The notes beneath the pieces were generated by a model. That model did no database searches and was not told the DNA's origin. It was given only the letters and a program-made list of their open reading frames with translations. Position numbers and translations under genes: made by a program. DNA of 64,000 bases from VYFG01 sp965203365 (GTDB taxonomy: Bacteria; Pseudomonadota; Gammaproteobacteria; Arenicellales; Poriferihabitantaceae): the NCBI GenBank assembly GCA_965203365.1, contig OZ241878.1, forward strand, positions 62,001 to 126,000, written 5' to 3'. Shown one piece after another: positions 1 to 8,808 of this stretch (positions are counted from its first letter, which is position 1; every line of letters starts with the position of its first letter).

Positions 1-1602
1 GCAAGGCGGACGGAGCGGCTGATTTGAACACCAGATCGTCCAAGTTCCGATGCCGCGACATGTTCCATTCTAGTCGTCTTTGCCAACGATGACGCCGCCT
101 CCGAAACCTCCGGCCGTGTGAGTTCGTCCAGCATTCGATGTCGGGCGATGAAGCGGCCATCCTGCTCGGTCATTAGCCCTTCCTGAACAAGCCATCGCTG
201 ACGCTGCCTGAGCGCCTGGTTTGTTTCCGCGCCGAAGCCTTTCTCGCGGAATGTTTCTGGCTGGGTCGATAGTAGCTTGCGATCCAGCTAGGTCGCGCCT
301 TCCGCCGCTGCCAAATCGCGGAAGGGGACTTGGGATTCGATGAACAGGCGGGCCTGTGGATTTGGTCTTTGTTGTGCGCGATCTTGCATAACAGCACCCC
401 GCAAACTCACCACCATATCTCTGGCCGGTGGATCGAACTGGCTGAGCCTTCCGATCTCGGCATAATGCAGCTTCCCATCCGTACCATCGACAACGACATA
501 ATGCTGGTCTTGCAATTTGTTCGACATGCCCATCGCGACAATCTTGCCGGTCACCTTCGGGCCGGGCTTGCTGGCATCAAAGACCGAATAGTCCGCCACA
601 CCGCGATCGATGCCCGCCTCCTTCAAGACCCGATGCATCGTCTTGATGATATCGCCACGCTCGCCGAGTTCCCGCGGGGTGGTTTCGGTGCGTTCGGCGA
701 TCCTCCAGACGCCGGGTTTTAACTCATCGGCCAGCCCCATGCTTCCAGCTTGCGAAGCCGTCCCGTTCGAAGCGCATGCTGTCGCTTGTCCTTACTGGTC
801 TTCGACGTAATCGCGAGGATGCCGCGAGGATGCCATGTTCAGCATCCCGAAGGATCGACCGATCCAGTCTCGTGAAGCGTTCTGCATCAACTTCTAAGGC
901 GAGCTTCTTCTGGAAGCTGTCCGCGCTTTCCGGCCCGAGTTCCAGCGTCGCCAAATCGCGGGCACATTCGCGCAGACCTTGCGAGATGTAGTCCCACGCG
1001 ATGACAAGATCATCACCCTTGTCGTCCGGTCCTCGGATGACGATGTGGGCGTGCGGATGGCCGGTATTGAAGTGATCGACAGCGACCCAATCGAACTTCG
1101 TTCCAAGATCCTTTTCAGCCTGCGTCATCAGGCTTCGAATGAAGGGTTTGAGATCGTGGAATTCGCTGCCGTCCTCAGCGGCAACAATGATGCGGAACTG
1201 GTGCGGGTCGCCTTCGCTTCTTTCGAGAAAAATCCTTGCATCCATCTGATCCGCGTCGGGACCATACAGCTGTCCCTTCTCGCCTTCGAGCGTGACGCCG
1301 TCGCACTGAATGTATCGGAGATGTGCCTTGGCAGCTCCGAGACCACCGCGTTTGAACGATGTGAACCGTGCCTTGACGATCACCCGCCTGCGGCCCGGTT
1401 GCTTAATTTAAGAGGTCAGGACCGTGCCTGCCGAGTAGCCCCTCCCGATGCGGCTGCCGATGAAGGATGAGCGCGACGTGCTGCCTGGTCTTTGCGAAGT
1501 CTGGCGCATGGTCTTGATGACCTTGTTGAGATAGCGCTGGTTCTTCGCGCCGGGCCTTGCACGGATACGACCGAGTTTTGGATGGAAATCGTCGGATGCC
1601 AT
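1..1602 (-). pseudogene. Broken DUF3363 relaxase/mobilization nuclease (runs off the left edge)
   Basis: This is a conjugative relaxase of the alphaproteobacterial DUF3363 type, which would nick oriT and pilot the DNA strand. The start chosen is the ATG at 1602, opening MASDDFHPKLGRIRARPG, the usual N-terminus. The metal-binding motif HPHAHIVIRG and the preceding DWVAVDHFNTGHPH stretch are intact near 1030-1080. Three lesions are visible. An in-frame TAA at about 1408-1410 comes after GRGYSAGTVLTS. A frameshift near 740-770 moves the frame between SWKHGAG and GLADELKPGVWR. A TAG at 288-290 sits where the family has Trp (AT-W-LDRKLL). Reading continues in the same frame to base 1, so the 3' end lies outside the window. 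The gene cannot make a full relaxase. It is the clearest sign that the left end derives from a plasmid or ICE. Confidence 0.85.
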
Positions 1603-1852
1603 GTAACTCCTCCTCGAAATCGTTGTTATTGAAGAGATCAGGATGCCGTTTGCCGTTGCCAAGATGGTGTCAAATTCATCGTGGCAGGATAGTGCTTTGC
1701 CGGCTCAAGGGTGTTGTCGCCATGGGCATGACACCAAAAAGATCGTGTGTTCGCGGTCGCTTGCCCCCGCTCGGTGTCACCCCTTTTATTTTGCCATAAC
1801 CCCCTCAAGCGCTCTCCCAATCCCCGCCATCCCGATCCAACTCGCATCCGCC

Positions 1853-2333
1853 TCAATCGGTCCAGACCGGGTGCGCAATTCCGGCGATTGCGCTGCGATC
1901 AACCGCCCCGAAATAACGTCCGTCAAAACTCTATGGATGATCGGTCAGGAGGAAGATTTCGTCTGGGTTCAGTGTCTGGCAGCCGCTCCACTCGGGCAGT
2001 TTTAGACCGCGAATGTCATGCAATTGCGCGACTGAAACGGCCTCTCCGTTGATCAAAATCGTGCGCCCGAAACGGCAACGTCGTCGCCGGAAAGCGCCCG
2101 GACACGCTTCAAGGCGGGCAGGTTTTTTCGGCAGATAATCACGCTGATCGGCTATGGTTTTGTAAGGTTCCGGTAGTTTGACCAGCACGATATTGCCGCG
2201 CTTTGGTGAGCCATTTGCGATCCAGTAGAGACCGGTCGGAACGCTGGAAGACGCGTTCCAGACGAGCCGTTTCGGGACGATCGCGGAGTTGCCGCCAGCA
2301 ATCTAGACCAACCGCACATACAAATATCCGCAT
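1853..2333 (-). pseudogene. Broken TraF-like S26 signal peptidase
   Basis: This is a remnant of the S26-family conjugal transfer peptidase (TraF type) that usually sits just upstream of DUF3363 relaxases and matures the pilin. It starts with MRIFVCAVGL at 2333. The family's LVWNASSSVPTGLYWIA segment appears only after a frameshift near 2260. The C-terminal half (LPEWSGCQTLNPDEIFLLTDHP) is then interrupted by a TAG at 1931-1933, beyond which SFDGRYFGAVDRSAIAGI continues in frame to a TGA at 1853. The order peptidase then relaxase matches conjugative modules, and both members are dead here. About 250 bases between the two genes hold only a short open frame at 1638-1856 with no recognisable homology. 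Confidence 0.75.
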
Positions 2334-2360
2334 AATATTAATTACTTACGTGATTGATTG

Positions 2361-2930
2361 CTATAATAACTCTTGATAGTCCGAGAGAATATTTGCGGAT
2401 TGGGTTAAGCCAAGCTTTTCGATCCGAAGTATCAGCTCTTCAGCATCAATTGCCGGGTCTTGAAAGCGCTCGCGCATCTGGCGGAGCGCCGCGATCGCTT
2501 CGGGCCCTGCCATGTTCAGTATGTCGGCGATGAAATCGTCCAGGCCGACCGCCGTCAACTCATGTGGTTCCAGCGCGACCTTTGGGAAGTCTTCCAGGTT
2601 TTCCGTCACGATGACGGCAGCTTTCGTCTTGATAGCGCAGGCTAGGACATGCCGGTCATCCGGGTCAGGCAATTCCAGGGCATTAACGAGTCCATTGTAG
2701 TCATCTACCGATGCTTCCGGAAATGCGTTCTCCATGTTTGCTCGCTGTCGTGCAGCGGTTTCTTCGTCCGCGTACTGCTTGATGAAGAACCGCTGGAACT
2801 CATCCAGAATATCGTTCGACCAGCGCGGCCGATAGAAGCCTGCTTCAGCCAAGCTCAACAGGATGTTTCGGGACAAGCCACCAGCGATAACATTGGCGTC
2901 CAGGACTGCCGTGAAACGATCGGTGCGCAA
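2361..2930 (-). CDS. PIN-domain toxin (VapC-like)
   Basis: This 189-residue protein has a PIN fold and is a probable ribonuclease toxin. The first acidic residue lies in TAVLDANVIAG (about residues 8-18). The middle holds ELPDPDDRHVLACAIK and the next strand VIVTENLEDFP, which give the remaining acidic cluster around the metal site. A C-terminal extension of about 60 residues makes it longer than a minimal VapC of about 130 residues. This matches the larger PIN proteins paired with excisionase-like antitoxins. It lies 2 bases downstream of the antitoxin gene on the same strand, so the two are co-transcribed. It is intact although its conjugative neighbours are broken, as expected if addiction keeps it. 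The RNA target cannot be told from sequence. Confidence 0.85.
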   Translation of the reverse strand: MRTDRFTAVLDANVIAGGLSRNILLSLAEAGFYRPRWSNDILDEFQRFFIKQYADEETAARQRANMENAFPEASVDDYNGLVNALELPDPDDRHVLACAIKTKAAVIVTENLEDFPKVALEPHELTAVGLDDFIADILNMAGPEAIAALRQMRERFQDPAIDAEELILRIEKLGLTQSANILSDYQELL

Positions 2931-2932
2931 GG

Positions 2933-3397
2933 TCAGAGATAACCTTTTTCGGCATCCAGCTTCGCCATGTCCGAAAGGGCTTCACTGCGACGCACATCCC
3001 TTTCCGCCTTGTAGGCAAACAGATCCGCGGCCTTGATGCGCCGATGCCTTCCGGTCTTAGTGAAGGGGATAGCTCCTTCTTCCAGAAGCGTTATCAGGAA
3101 CGGCCTCGAAACATTAAGGTGATCAGCAGCCTGTTGTGTGGTCAGCTCCGTTCCGACCGGAATCAGCTTGAAACCTTTGCCGCTCGAAATCAATCGAAGC
3201 ACCTGAAGGAAGGTGTTCGCAATCGCTGGCGACAAAGTCACATCTGCGATCTCGCCTTTCTCAAGAGCCAATTTCAGCTGGGTCGGCTTATCCTCGGTCA
3301 CGAGATTTGCCATGATCTTGCGGAGCTGGTCGGCGTTGTCGACCTCGATATCAGTCGGCATACGATCCGCAAAATTGTCATGTGCTAGCTCGGACAT
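2933..3397 (-). CDS. Excisionase-type HTH antitoxin of the PIN toxin
   Basis: This 154-residue protein has a C-terminal helix-turn-helix of the excisionase/MerR-like kind (LTTQQAADHLNVSRPFLITL, then GRHRRIKAADLFAY). The N-terminal half probably contacts other subunits, and the tail (SEALSDMAKLDAEKGYL) probably wraps the toxin. I chose the ATG at 3397 because a good ribosome site (GAAGGAG) lies 7-13 bases upstream; an open frame extends back to 3448 but lacks one. It stands directly before the PIN gene, the order usual for antitoxin then toxin. A near-perfect palindrome at 3448-3463 lies about 50 bases upstream and could be its own operator. Confidence 0.82.
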   Translation of the reverse strand: MSELAHDNFADRMPTDIEVDNADQLRKIMANLVTEDKPTQLKLALEKGEIADVTLSPAIANTFLQVLRLISSGKGFKLIPVGTELTTQQAADHLNVSRPFLITLLEEGAIPFTKTGRHRRIKAADLFAYKAERDVRRSEALSDMAKLDAEKGYL

Positions 3398-3447
3398 CGC
3401 GTCACTCCTTCGTCTCTCACAATGGTACCAACCTAGTTCTGATATCA

Positions 3448-3463
3448 ATATAGGCGCTTATAT
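3448..3463. promoter_or_regulatory. Candidate operator palindrome of the PIN toxin-antitoxin operon
   Basis: The 16-base sequence ATATAGGCGCTTATAT is a palindrome except for one pair (positions 6 and 11). It lies in an AT-rich gap about 50 bases upstream of the antitoxin start at 3397. Autoregulation by the HTH antitoxin at such a site is usual for this type of module. The assignment is by position and symmetry only. Confidence 0.4.
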
Positions 3464-3515
3464 CATAAACGCAATAAACGAAACAATCGAAATTATCGAA
3501 ACGACTAACAGAAGG

Positions 3516-4246
3516 TTAGGTTGAAGCCGATTCCATCCGCATACGCGCATCGATTTCCTTGCTCACACGATCCGCGCTCGCTCTCAAAACCTCGTCCACA
3601 AAATGCGTGTATCGGCTGGTTACCGTGCTAAGACTGTGTCCGAGCATCGCGGCAATTGTCGCATCGGAATAATTGAGTTCGGCCGCAACTGATGCATAGC
3701 TGTGCCGGAGTGTGTGCATCACGGCACCTTCAATTTCGACGCGCTCGCAAATCTGGATCCATATCTTGCGGAGACCAGCATATGCTCCGTTACCCCTGAC
3801 CGCCGGGAACAGGCATTCCGATGAACGATCACTTGGAAGCGAGTTGATCAGCGCAAAGGCAGCCGACTTGGCGCGGTGGTTGGTGAGGCCGTATTGCAGG
3901 TTAATGCCCGCGAGCGGTGCCGGGAGTTGACGCAGATATGCCGCCGGTGCGCCCACGAGGCTCGCAAGTTGGTCGAAGCTCCAATGGGTCTGCGCGACCG
4001 GCGCATCCGCGTCCGGTAGGACGAGCGCCAACTTCTCCGGATCGTCGCGCTCTCCACCGTCCGCGTCCGGCTGCGTTCGGCGTGGCCCTTCACCGAAGCG
4101 TAGAGGTCCGAGAGGGAGAGATACTTCTCGTCGTCGGGCCGCGAAAACCATTCGGACGATACCCGCCCGTCGTGCCCGCCGCGGGACACATCTACCTTGT
4201 AGCTGCCACTCTCGGGGCGGCCGTTCATGATCTCAATCGCTGTCAT
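3516..4246 (-). pseudogene. DUF932 gene fragment fused to the C-terminus of a tyrosine recombinase
   Basis: The 5' part, from the ATG at 4246, is a DUF932 plasmid protein (EKYLSLSDLYASVKGHAERS), with a frameshift near 4045-4060. DUF932 then continues in the second frame (DPEKLALVLPDADAPV, LPAPLAGINLQYGL). At about 3865 the reading frame passes without interruption into an integrase tail. That tail has HTLRHSYAS (Arg of the active site), MLGHSLS (His) and the nucleophile region SRYTHFVDE. The integrase thus keeps the last catalytic residues but lacks its arm- and core-binding domains. The simplest reading is a deletion that removed the DUF932 3' end, any genes between, and the integrase 5' part. 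Neither half should work. A fused protein from an internal start is possible but not supported. Confidence 0.75.
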
Positions 4247-4706
4247 GGCTGATCTCCAGGACGGGTGGTCCGAGAGCCTCTCTCTCGACCTCCAAACCCG
4301 TCACGGCGATAGCCGCAGGCCTCTCACTCTGGACGCTCCGCATGACATGGCGGTTTGCTCCGTACCGGTGCGCCGCACCCCGCGTCAGGGATGGACGCCC
4401 GTCAGGGGGAAGAACCGCTTGGGCTTCCGCTTCGCCGACAGCCCGACCCGCAGGGAGACGCCCCTTTGAATCCTCATGTGATACGAAAACTCCAACAACG
4501 GCACCCAGAGTGGGAGGAAAGGTATCATTCCTGCCTTCAGATCGACGTCGTGGTATCGATCTTCCCATCAATCGCTTCCAATTTGCGGGCTACAGACTTC
4601 CAATCAGCGGCGCTGTCCGAAGCGTACAGACAGATTTCGGACAGGAGTGCCGCTGACCGCTCATCCGCTAATAACCTTGCCAAAGGCAGGAAATTGCACT
4701 ATCCTT
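4247..4706. other. Gene-free stretch between the DUF932 remnant and hipBA
   Basis: No reading frame here has recognisable homology. Overlapping frames on both strands are compositional. A TTGCAC sequence near 4694 could be part of the hipBA promoter. Confidence 0.5.
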
Positions 4707-4745
4707 CATATTTGACGGTTAAATTATGTTTGGACGTCAGATATG
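4707..4745. promoter_or_regulatory. Inverted repeat overlapping the hipB start codon (candidate HipB operator)
   Basis: CATATTTGACG at 4707-4717 and CGTCAGATATG at 4735-4745 form an 11-base inverted repeat with one mismatch and a 17-base spacer. The right arm includes the ATG of hipB (4743-4745). HipB proteins are dimeric Xre repressors of their own operon, so the placement fits autoregulation that would also block initiation. The E. coli TATCC-N8-GGATA operator is not present. Confidence 0.5.
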
Positions 4746-5129
4746 GCGGTTAAAGTGAACTCAGTAAGCGCACATCGAGCCTTGGAGGCTCTGGGCGCAA
4801 ATATCAAGACGGCGCGGCTAAAACGGCGGATCTCCGTGAAAGGCTTTGCGGAGCGGATCGGTGTGTCCGAAAGCACGGTGGCCCGGCTTGAGAAAGGTGA
4901 TGATGGCGTGAGCATCGGCACGCTCACCATGGCGTGCCTCGTCCTGGGCGAGATCGACCGCATCTCGGACTTCTTGGACGCGGGCACAGATGACACCGGA
5001 TTGCTGCTCGACCGGGAAAGCCTGCCCAAGCGTATTGATCGCAAGCGCACGCCGAAGTCGTCGAGCAAAAGCCAGGACAAGGCTGTCCCGATTGGCGATG
5101 GCGATGATGAGGAAGGAGTCGGTTTCTGA
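4743..5129 (+). CDS. hipB: HipB-type Xre antitoxin
   Basis: This 128-residue protein has an Xre helix-turn-helix in its N-terminal half (ALEALGANIKTARLKRR, then FAERIGVSESTVARLEKG). The tail is charged and probably disordered, with Lys/Ser then Asp/Glu runs (RKRTPKSSSKSQDK, GDGDDEEG). It would bind the HipA kinase and repress the operon. The stop overlaps the next start as TGATG at 5127-5131, so translation with hipA is coupled. The start is fixed by the HTH alignment and by GGA eight bases upstream. The inverted repeat that spans its start codon is the likely binding site. Confidence 0.9.
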   Translation: MAVKVNSVSAHRALEALGANIKTARLKRRISVKGFAERIGVSESTVARLEKGDDGVSIGTLTMACLVLGEIDRISDFLDAGTDDTGLLLDRESLPKRIDRKRTPKSSSKSQDKAVPIGDGDDEEGVGF

Positions 5130-6358
5130 TGCCCGAGGCCATCGTCGCGCTTGGCGAAGGAAAGCGGATCGTGGGACGCCTGCGCTTTGAAAGTGACGGG
5201 CGCCGCCAGCATTCGCAGTTCGAATATGATGCGGCCTGGCTCGCTGCCGAGGATCGCTTTGCGCTCGCGCCGGGACTGCCGCTGCGCGAGGGCAGTCATT
5301 TTTCATCCGGGAAGGATGACAAGCGCTTGGCGCTGTCGGGATGTTTTGCGGATGCGGCGCCGGATTCCTGGGGACGCGCGCTGATGACCAAGGCCTTAGG
5401 CGGCGGCCTCAGCGAGTTCGATTATCTCGTCCTGTCAGATGACCGCACCCGGCAAGGAGCGCTGCGTTTCCTTGGCGAGGACATGGAACCGCTGTCTGAC
5501 CTCACGCCGCCCATTCCCCGGCTGGTGGAGCTTGAGCGCCTGCGAACGCTGGCGCAGCGCTTCGAACAGGATCCGGGCGGGGCGGAAGAGGAAGCGCGTG
5601 ATCTTGCTGGTGTCGCCGGATCGCTGGGTGGTGCGCGACCGAAAGCCAATGTCGAGGGCGATGGGCATCTCTGGATTGCCAAGTTCACCTCAGCACAGGA
5701 CACCAAACCGGTCGAGCGCGCCGAGGTGGCGACATTGAAGCTGGCGCGCGTGTGCGGGTTGCGCGTGGCCGATGCCCGGCTTGAGCTGCGCGACAGCGAC
5801 AGTCCGATCGCGTTGATCCGTCGGTTCGACCGCCGTGGCGACACGCGCATCCCCTATTTCTCGGCGCGCACCGCGCTGGATTGGCAGAGAGAGGACGGCG
5901 GTTTCTACACGGAGATCGCCGATGTGATTCGTCAGATTTCGAGCAAGCCGGTCGAGGATTTACATGAACTCTGGCGACGGATCGTCTTCACCATCCTCGT
6001 ATCGAACAAGGACGATCATCTGAAGAACCACGGGTTCATCTATGCTGGCGGCGACCGGTGGCGGCTGTCACCGGCATTCGACATCAATCCGTCCCCTTCC
6101 CGGCATCGAGTTCTTGAGACAGGGATCATCCAAGGCGGGTCGTTCGAGGCTTCACTCGAAATTGCGCTGGAAACTTGTGAGTTTTTTGACGTCAAGTCAA
6201 AAGATGCTGAGCTGAATACACGTCAGATGGCGGAGATCGTCGCAAGCAATTGGAAGAAAGTGCTCCGTGATGAAGGTGCAACAATGGATGAAATCCGAAC
6301 CTATTCCGATGCCTTTGAGCATGAGGCATCAGAGAAAGCCCTCGTATTTTCGAAATAG
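5129..6358 (+). CDS. hipA: HipA-type serine/threonine kinase toxin
   Basis: This 409-residue protein is a HipA kinase; the best studied member phosphorylates glutamyl-tRNA synthetase and causes persistence. The N-terminal couple_hipA region holds LSGCFADAAPDSWGRALM, the family's DxxPDxWG element. The kinase core shows LIRRFDRRGDTRIPYFSA, the catalytic loop NKDDHLKNHGF (about residue 293) and the metal-binding LSPAFDINPSP. All key residues look present and the frame is open, so the toxin should be active. It overlaps hipB by one base. The last 70 residues are more AT-rich than the rest. The gene lies in the island among dead conjugation genes, consistent with plasmid-type addiction. Confidence 0.92.
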   Translation: MPEAIVALGEGKRIVGRLRFESDGRRQHSQFEYDAAWLAAEDRFALAPGLPLREGSHFSSGKDDKRLALSGCFADAAPDSWGRALMTKALGGGLSEFDYLVLSDDRTRQGALRFLGEDMEPLSDLTPPIPRLVELERLRTLAQRFEQDPGGAEEEARDLAGVAGSLGGARPKANVEGDGHLWIAKFTSAQDTKPVERAEVATLKLARVCGLRVADARLELRDSDSPIALIRRFDRRGDTRIPYFSARTALDWQREDGGFYTEIADVIRQISSKPVEDLHELWRRIVFTILVSNKDDHLKNHGFIYAGGDRWRLSPAFDINPSPSRHRVLETGIIQGGSFEASLEIALETCEFFDVKSKDAELNTRQMAEIVASNWKKVLRDEGATMDEIRTYSDAFEHEASEKALVFSK

Positions 6359-6481
6359 AGTAATACATATATAAGAGATTTTCGGCTTTCAGGCCGCTAA
6401 ACCAAAGGCCTCCCCGAGATATGTATTCAGTACACGTATAGTGAAAATCGAAACACTCCTTAGAATAAAAATAGCATCGCA

Positions 6482-7445
6482 TCAAAGCACAGAGCTGCAT
6501 CGCTCCAAGGCCTGCTTAATTAGATTAACGGCATCCTCAATATCTTGATCGGTTGTTTGTCTACCAATGCTGAAGCGTATAGTTGAGTTTGCTTGATCAC
6601 CTGAAAGGTTGATTGTGCACAACACGTGTGACGGTTCTGGGATCCCCGATGTACAAGCTGATCCAGTCGAAGCTGCGAGATGGGGTTGGAGAAATTGGAG
6701 AATTTCCGCTGCTTCGAAACCATCGAACCGAACGTTGGCATTTCCCGGGTGGCGACGAGTGCTTTCAGGACCATTGAGGTGAACCGGCCATGGAAAGTTC
6801 TGCAATTGGTCGATAAAGTGGACTGTTCGCCTCCTGAGTTCTCCGCGCTCACAGTCAGAACTGATAGAGCTCACCAAGCTAACTGCTTCTGCCATTCCGA
6901 CACAGAGTGGGACCGGAACAGTACCGGAGCGCAAGTTGCCTTGCTGACCTCCGCCATAGATGAGTGGCTCAATACGAGCCTGTAAATCACGACGAACATA
7001 TAACGCACCAATACCTTTGGGCCATAAATCTTATGAGCCGAAAGGCTAAGAAGATCTACTAGGGTGGTCATGGCACTCATATCAATTGCGCACGGCGCTT
7101 GTGCGCCGTCGCAATGCAACAACGTGCCAGACGCTCGTACAAGCTCGGAAATGGCGGCAATATCCTGAATTGTGCCGATCTTGTTATTCACCAGGGCGAT
7201 GGAGACGAGCAAAACATCTTCAGAAAGCTCGTGTTCGAGCACCGCAAGATCGATGAAACCCTGCTCATCGACCGGCAGGTACTGCACCTCATAGCCGAGT
7301 TGTTTGCTCAGGACCCGGCTCACCGCGAGGATGCATTTATGCTCGGTTGCGGCGACGAGAACACGACAGCGTCTGCCGCCAGCCGCGCGGCGCCCGAGGC
7401 CGAGAAGGGCAAGATTGTTTGCTTCGGTAGCGCCGGATGTGAAGA
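6482..7445 (-). pseudogene. Cysteine desulfurase (IscS/DndA-like), main part, disrupted by IS30
   Basis: This is a class V PLP enzyme that would strip sulfur from cysteine. Reading leftward from the IS edge it gives FTSGATEANNLALLG, the lysine region SAHKIYGPK and then, after a frameshift near 7019, GIGALYVRRDLQARIEPLIYGGGQQ and RSGTVPVPLCVGM. The catalytic cysteine loop STGSACTSGIPEPSHVL is intact near 6640. The 5' end lies on the other side of the IS element (8809-8975). The SGIPEPSHVL signature fits the DndA/NifS/IscS type, but no dnd, nif or isc partner is visible, so its pathway is unknown. Two independent lesions, IS and frameshift, make it a pseudogene. Confidence 0.8.
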
Positions 7446-8808
7446 CCCCCGTGCCACTCTGAAGTGCAACACTTGGCCCGTCGCCTGATCGCTTGAGTCA
7501 GGCGGATTGCAGTGGGCCAGGTGATGGCAGACAATCTCAGTTTGCTAATGACTGGAGAACTGTCATGCCGAATGGCTACCACCACCTGACCCACCCGGAA
7601 AGATCGCCCATTTCCGCGCTCAAGTCCACTGGTCGATCCCAGCGGCAGATGGCTGATCAGCTCGGGCGGGACGTCAGCACGATTTCCCGAGAGCTGTCCC
7701 GCCACCGCGGGCAGCGGGGGGATCGTCACCAGCAAGCCCAGGGCAAGGCGACATCCCGACGCCGGGAAGCCTCGGCTGTGCCTTGGAAGATGACCCCGGA
7801 GCGCTGGGCGGTGGTCGAGGACCAGCTGCAGGCCGGATGGAGCCCGGAACCCATCTCGGGCCGGTTTCAGCAACCAGGGGAGGTGATGGCCGGCCGGGAA
7901 TGGATCGATCAGCACATCCGGGCAGACCGACAGGCGGGGGGAGACCTTGACCGGTGCCTGCGGCGCCGCGGGAAGAAGCCCAACTGGCGCGGTGGTCGAC
8001 ATGCGGGACGCGGTCATCTTCCCGGTCGGGTAGACATCGCCGAGCGCCCGTTGATCGTGGAGGCCAAGGGCCGGATCGGGGACTGGGAGCTTGACCTGAT
8101 CATGGGGGTGAAGCACCGGGGAGCCTTGATTTCCTTGGTAGATCGGGCCTCGAAGTATCTGGTGCTGGTCTGGGTGGAAGGGAAGACCGCGGCGGCCGTG
8201 ACCGAGGCCATGGTCCGGCGGATGGGGCCGATTCGGGATCGAGTGCACACTGGCACGGCGGACAACGGCAAGGAGTTCGCGGGGCACCGGGAGATTGCGG
8301 CAGCCCTCGGAGCCGACTTGGATTTTGCCACTCCTGACCACTCCTGGGAGCGGGGCCTGAACGAGCACACCCACGGCCGGGTACGCCAGTCCTTTCCGAA
8401 GGGAACGGACTTTCGTCAGGTGACGGCATCTCAGGTCCAGGCGGTGGAAGAGCGAATCAACCGCCGGCCCCGGAAGGTGCTGGGGGTTCGAACCCCTCAA
8501 GAGGTCTTCACCGCCGTCGCCCCGCCCTGAAGGCGGTCATTCCTCTCCCCTCCCCTGCCTTTCCAGAAGCCCGTGTTCGACGGGCAGGGCCCCGCTCGGC
8601 CAAAACCCGTCTGACACGGCCCGAGCGGGCCCTGGTGTCGTGAAATCGCCGCGGTCAGACTTCCCTGGCGGCGAGAGGGATGCCATCAATGACCGACATC
8701 AGCCCCTGGGAGGGTTGAATGGTCCGGTCGCCGCCCCGCTCCCTTCATTCGGGCTACGCCCTCATGAAGGGAGCGGGGCGAGTGTTGCACTTCAGACTGG
8801 AAGTGGGG
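7446..8808 (+). mobile_element. IS30-family insertion sequence, copy 1 (1363 bp, probably intact)
   Basis: The element is bounded by imperfect terminal inverted repeats of about 29 bases. The left end reads CCCCCGTGCCACTCTGAAGT and the right end, on the other strand, CCCCACTTCCAGTCTGAAGT, both followed by GCAACACT. The three bases AGA flank both ends (7443-7445 and 8809-8811). This gives a 3-base target duplication of the size IS30 elements make. Removing the element with one AGA restores DEII-FTSGATEANN in the cysteine desulfurase, which fixes both ends. It holds one transposase gene and a GC-rich 3' non-coding part of about 280 bases. Confidence 0.9.
7565..8530 (+). CDS. IS30-family transposase (intact copy)
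   Basis: This 321-residue DDE transposase starts at ATG 7565 (MPNGYHHLTHPERSPI) behind GGAG seven bases upstream. The N-terminal HTH has the IS30 form (SQRQMADQLGRDVSTISRE). The catalytic acids lie in GDWELDLIMG (first Asp), TADNGKEFAGH (second Asp) and ERGLNEHTHGRVRQ (Glu). The C-terminus ends with INRRPRKVLG, typical of the family. Of the three copies in this window it is the only one without a stop or frameshift, so it is the likely active source. Its HTH region differs strongly from that of copy 3, showing that the copies diverged some time ago or come from different sub-lineages. Confidence 0.9.
   Translation: MPNGYHHLTHPERSPISALKSTGRSQRQMADQLGRDVSTISRELSRHRGQRGDRHQQAQGKATSRRREASAVPWKMTPERWAVVEDQLQAGWSPEPISGRFQQPGEVMAGREWIDQHIRADRQAGGDLDRCLRRRGKKPNWRGGRHAGRGHLPGRVDIAERPLIVEAKGRIGDWELDLIMGVKHRGALISLVDRASKYLVLVWVEGKTAAAVTEAMVRRMGPIRDRVHTGTADNGKEFAGHREIAAALGADLDFATPDHSWERGLNEHTHGRVRQSFPKGTDFRQVTASQVQAVEERINRRPRKVLGVRTPQEVFTAVAPP

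Noticed and set aside
288..1933. Two TAG codons inside otherwise family-like frames (relaxase and TraF-like peptidase) and a third in IS30 copy 2 might mean amber codons are read through.
   Set aside because: Each of these genes also has a frameshift or deletion, copy 3 is broken by TGA instead, and intact genes end in ordinary stops including TAG. Decay explains all.
8479..8500. GGGGGTTCGAACCCCT resembles a tRNA T-arm.
   Set aside because: It lies within the IS30 transposase coding sequence, and the other two copies have different bases there while keeping the protein.
7337..8500. A 387-residue minus-strand frame across IS30 copy 1.
   Set aside because: It is antisense to the transposase and depends on GC-rich codon bias; similar frames occur opposite the dead copies.
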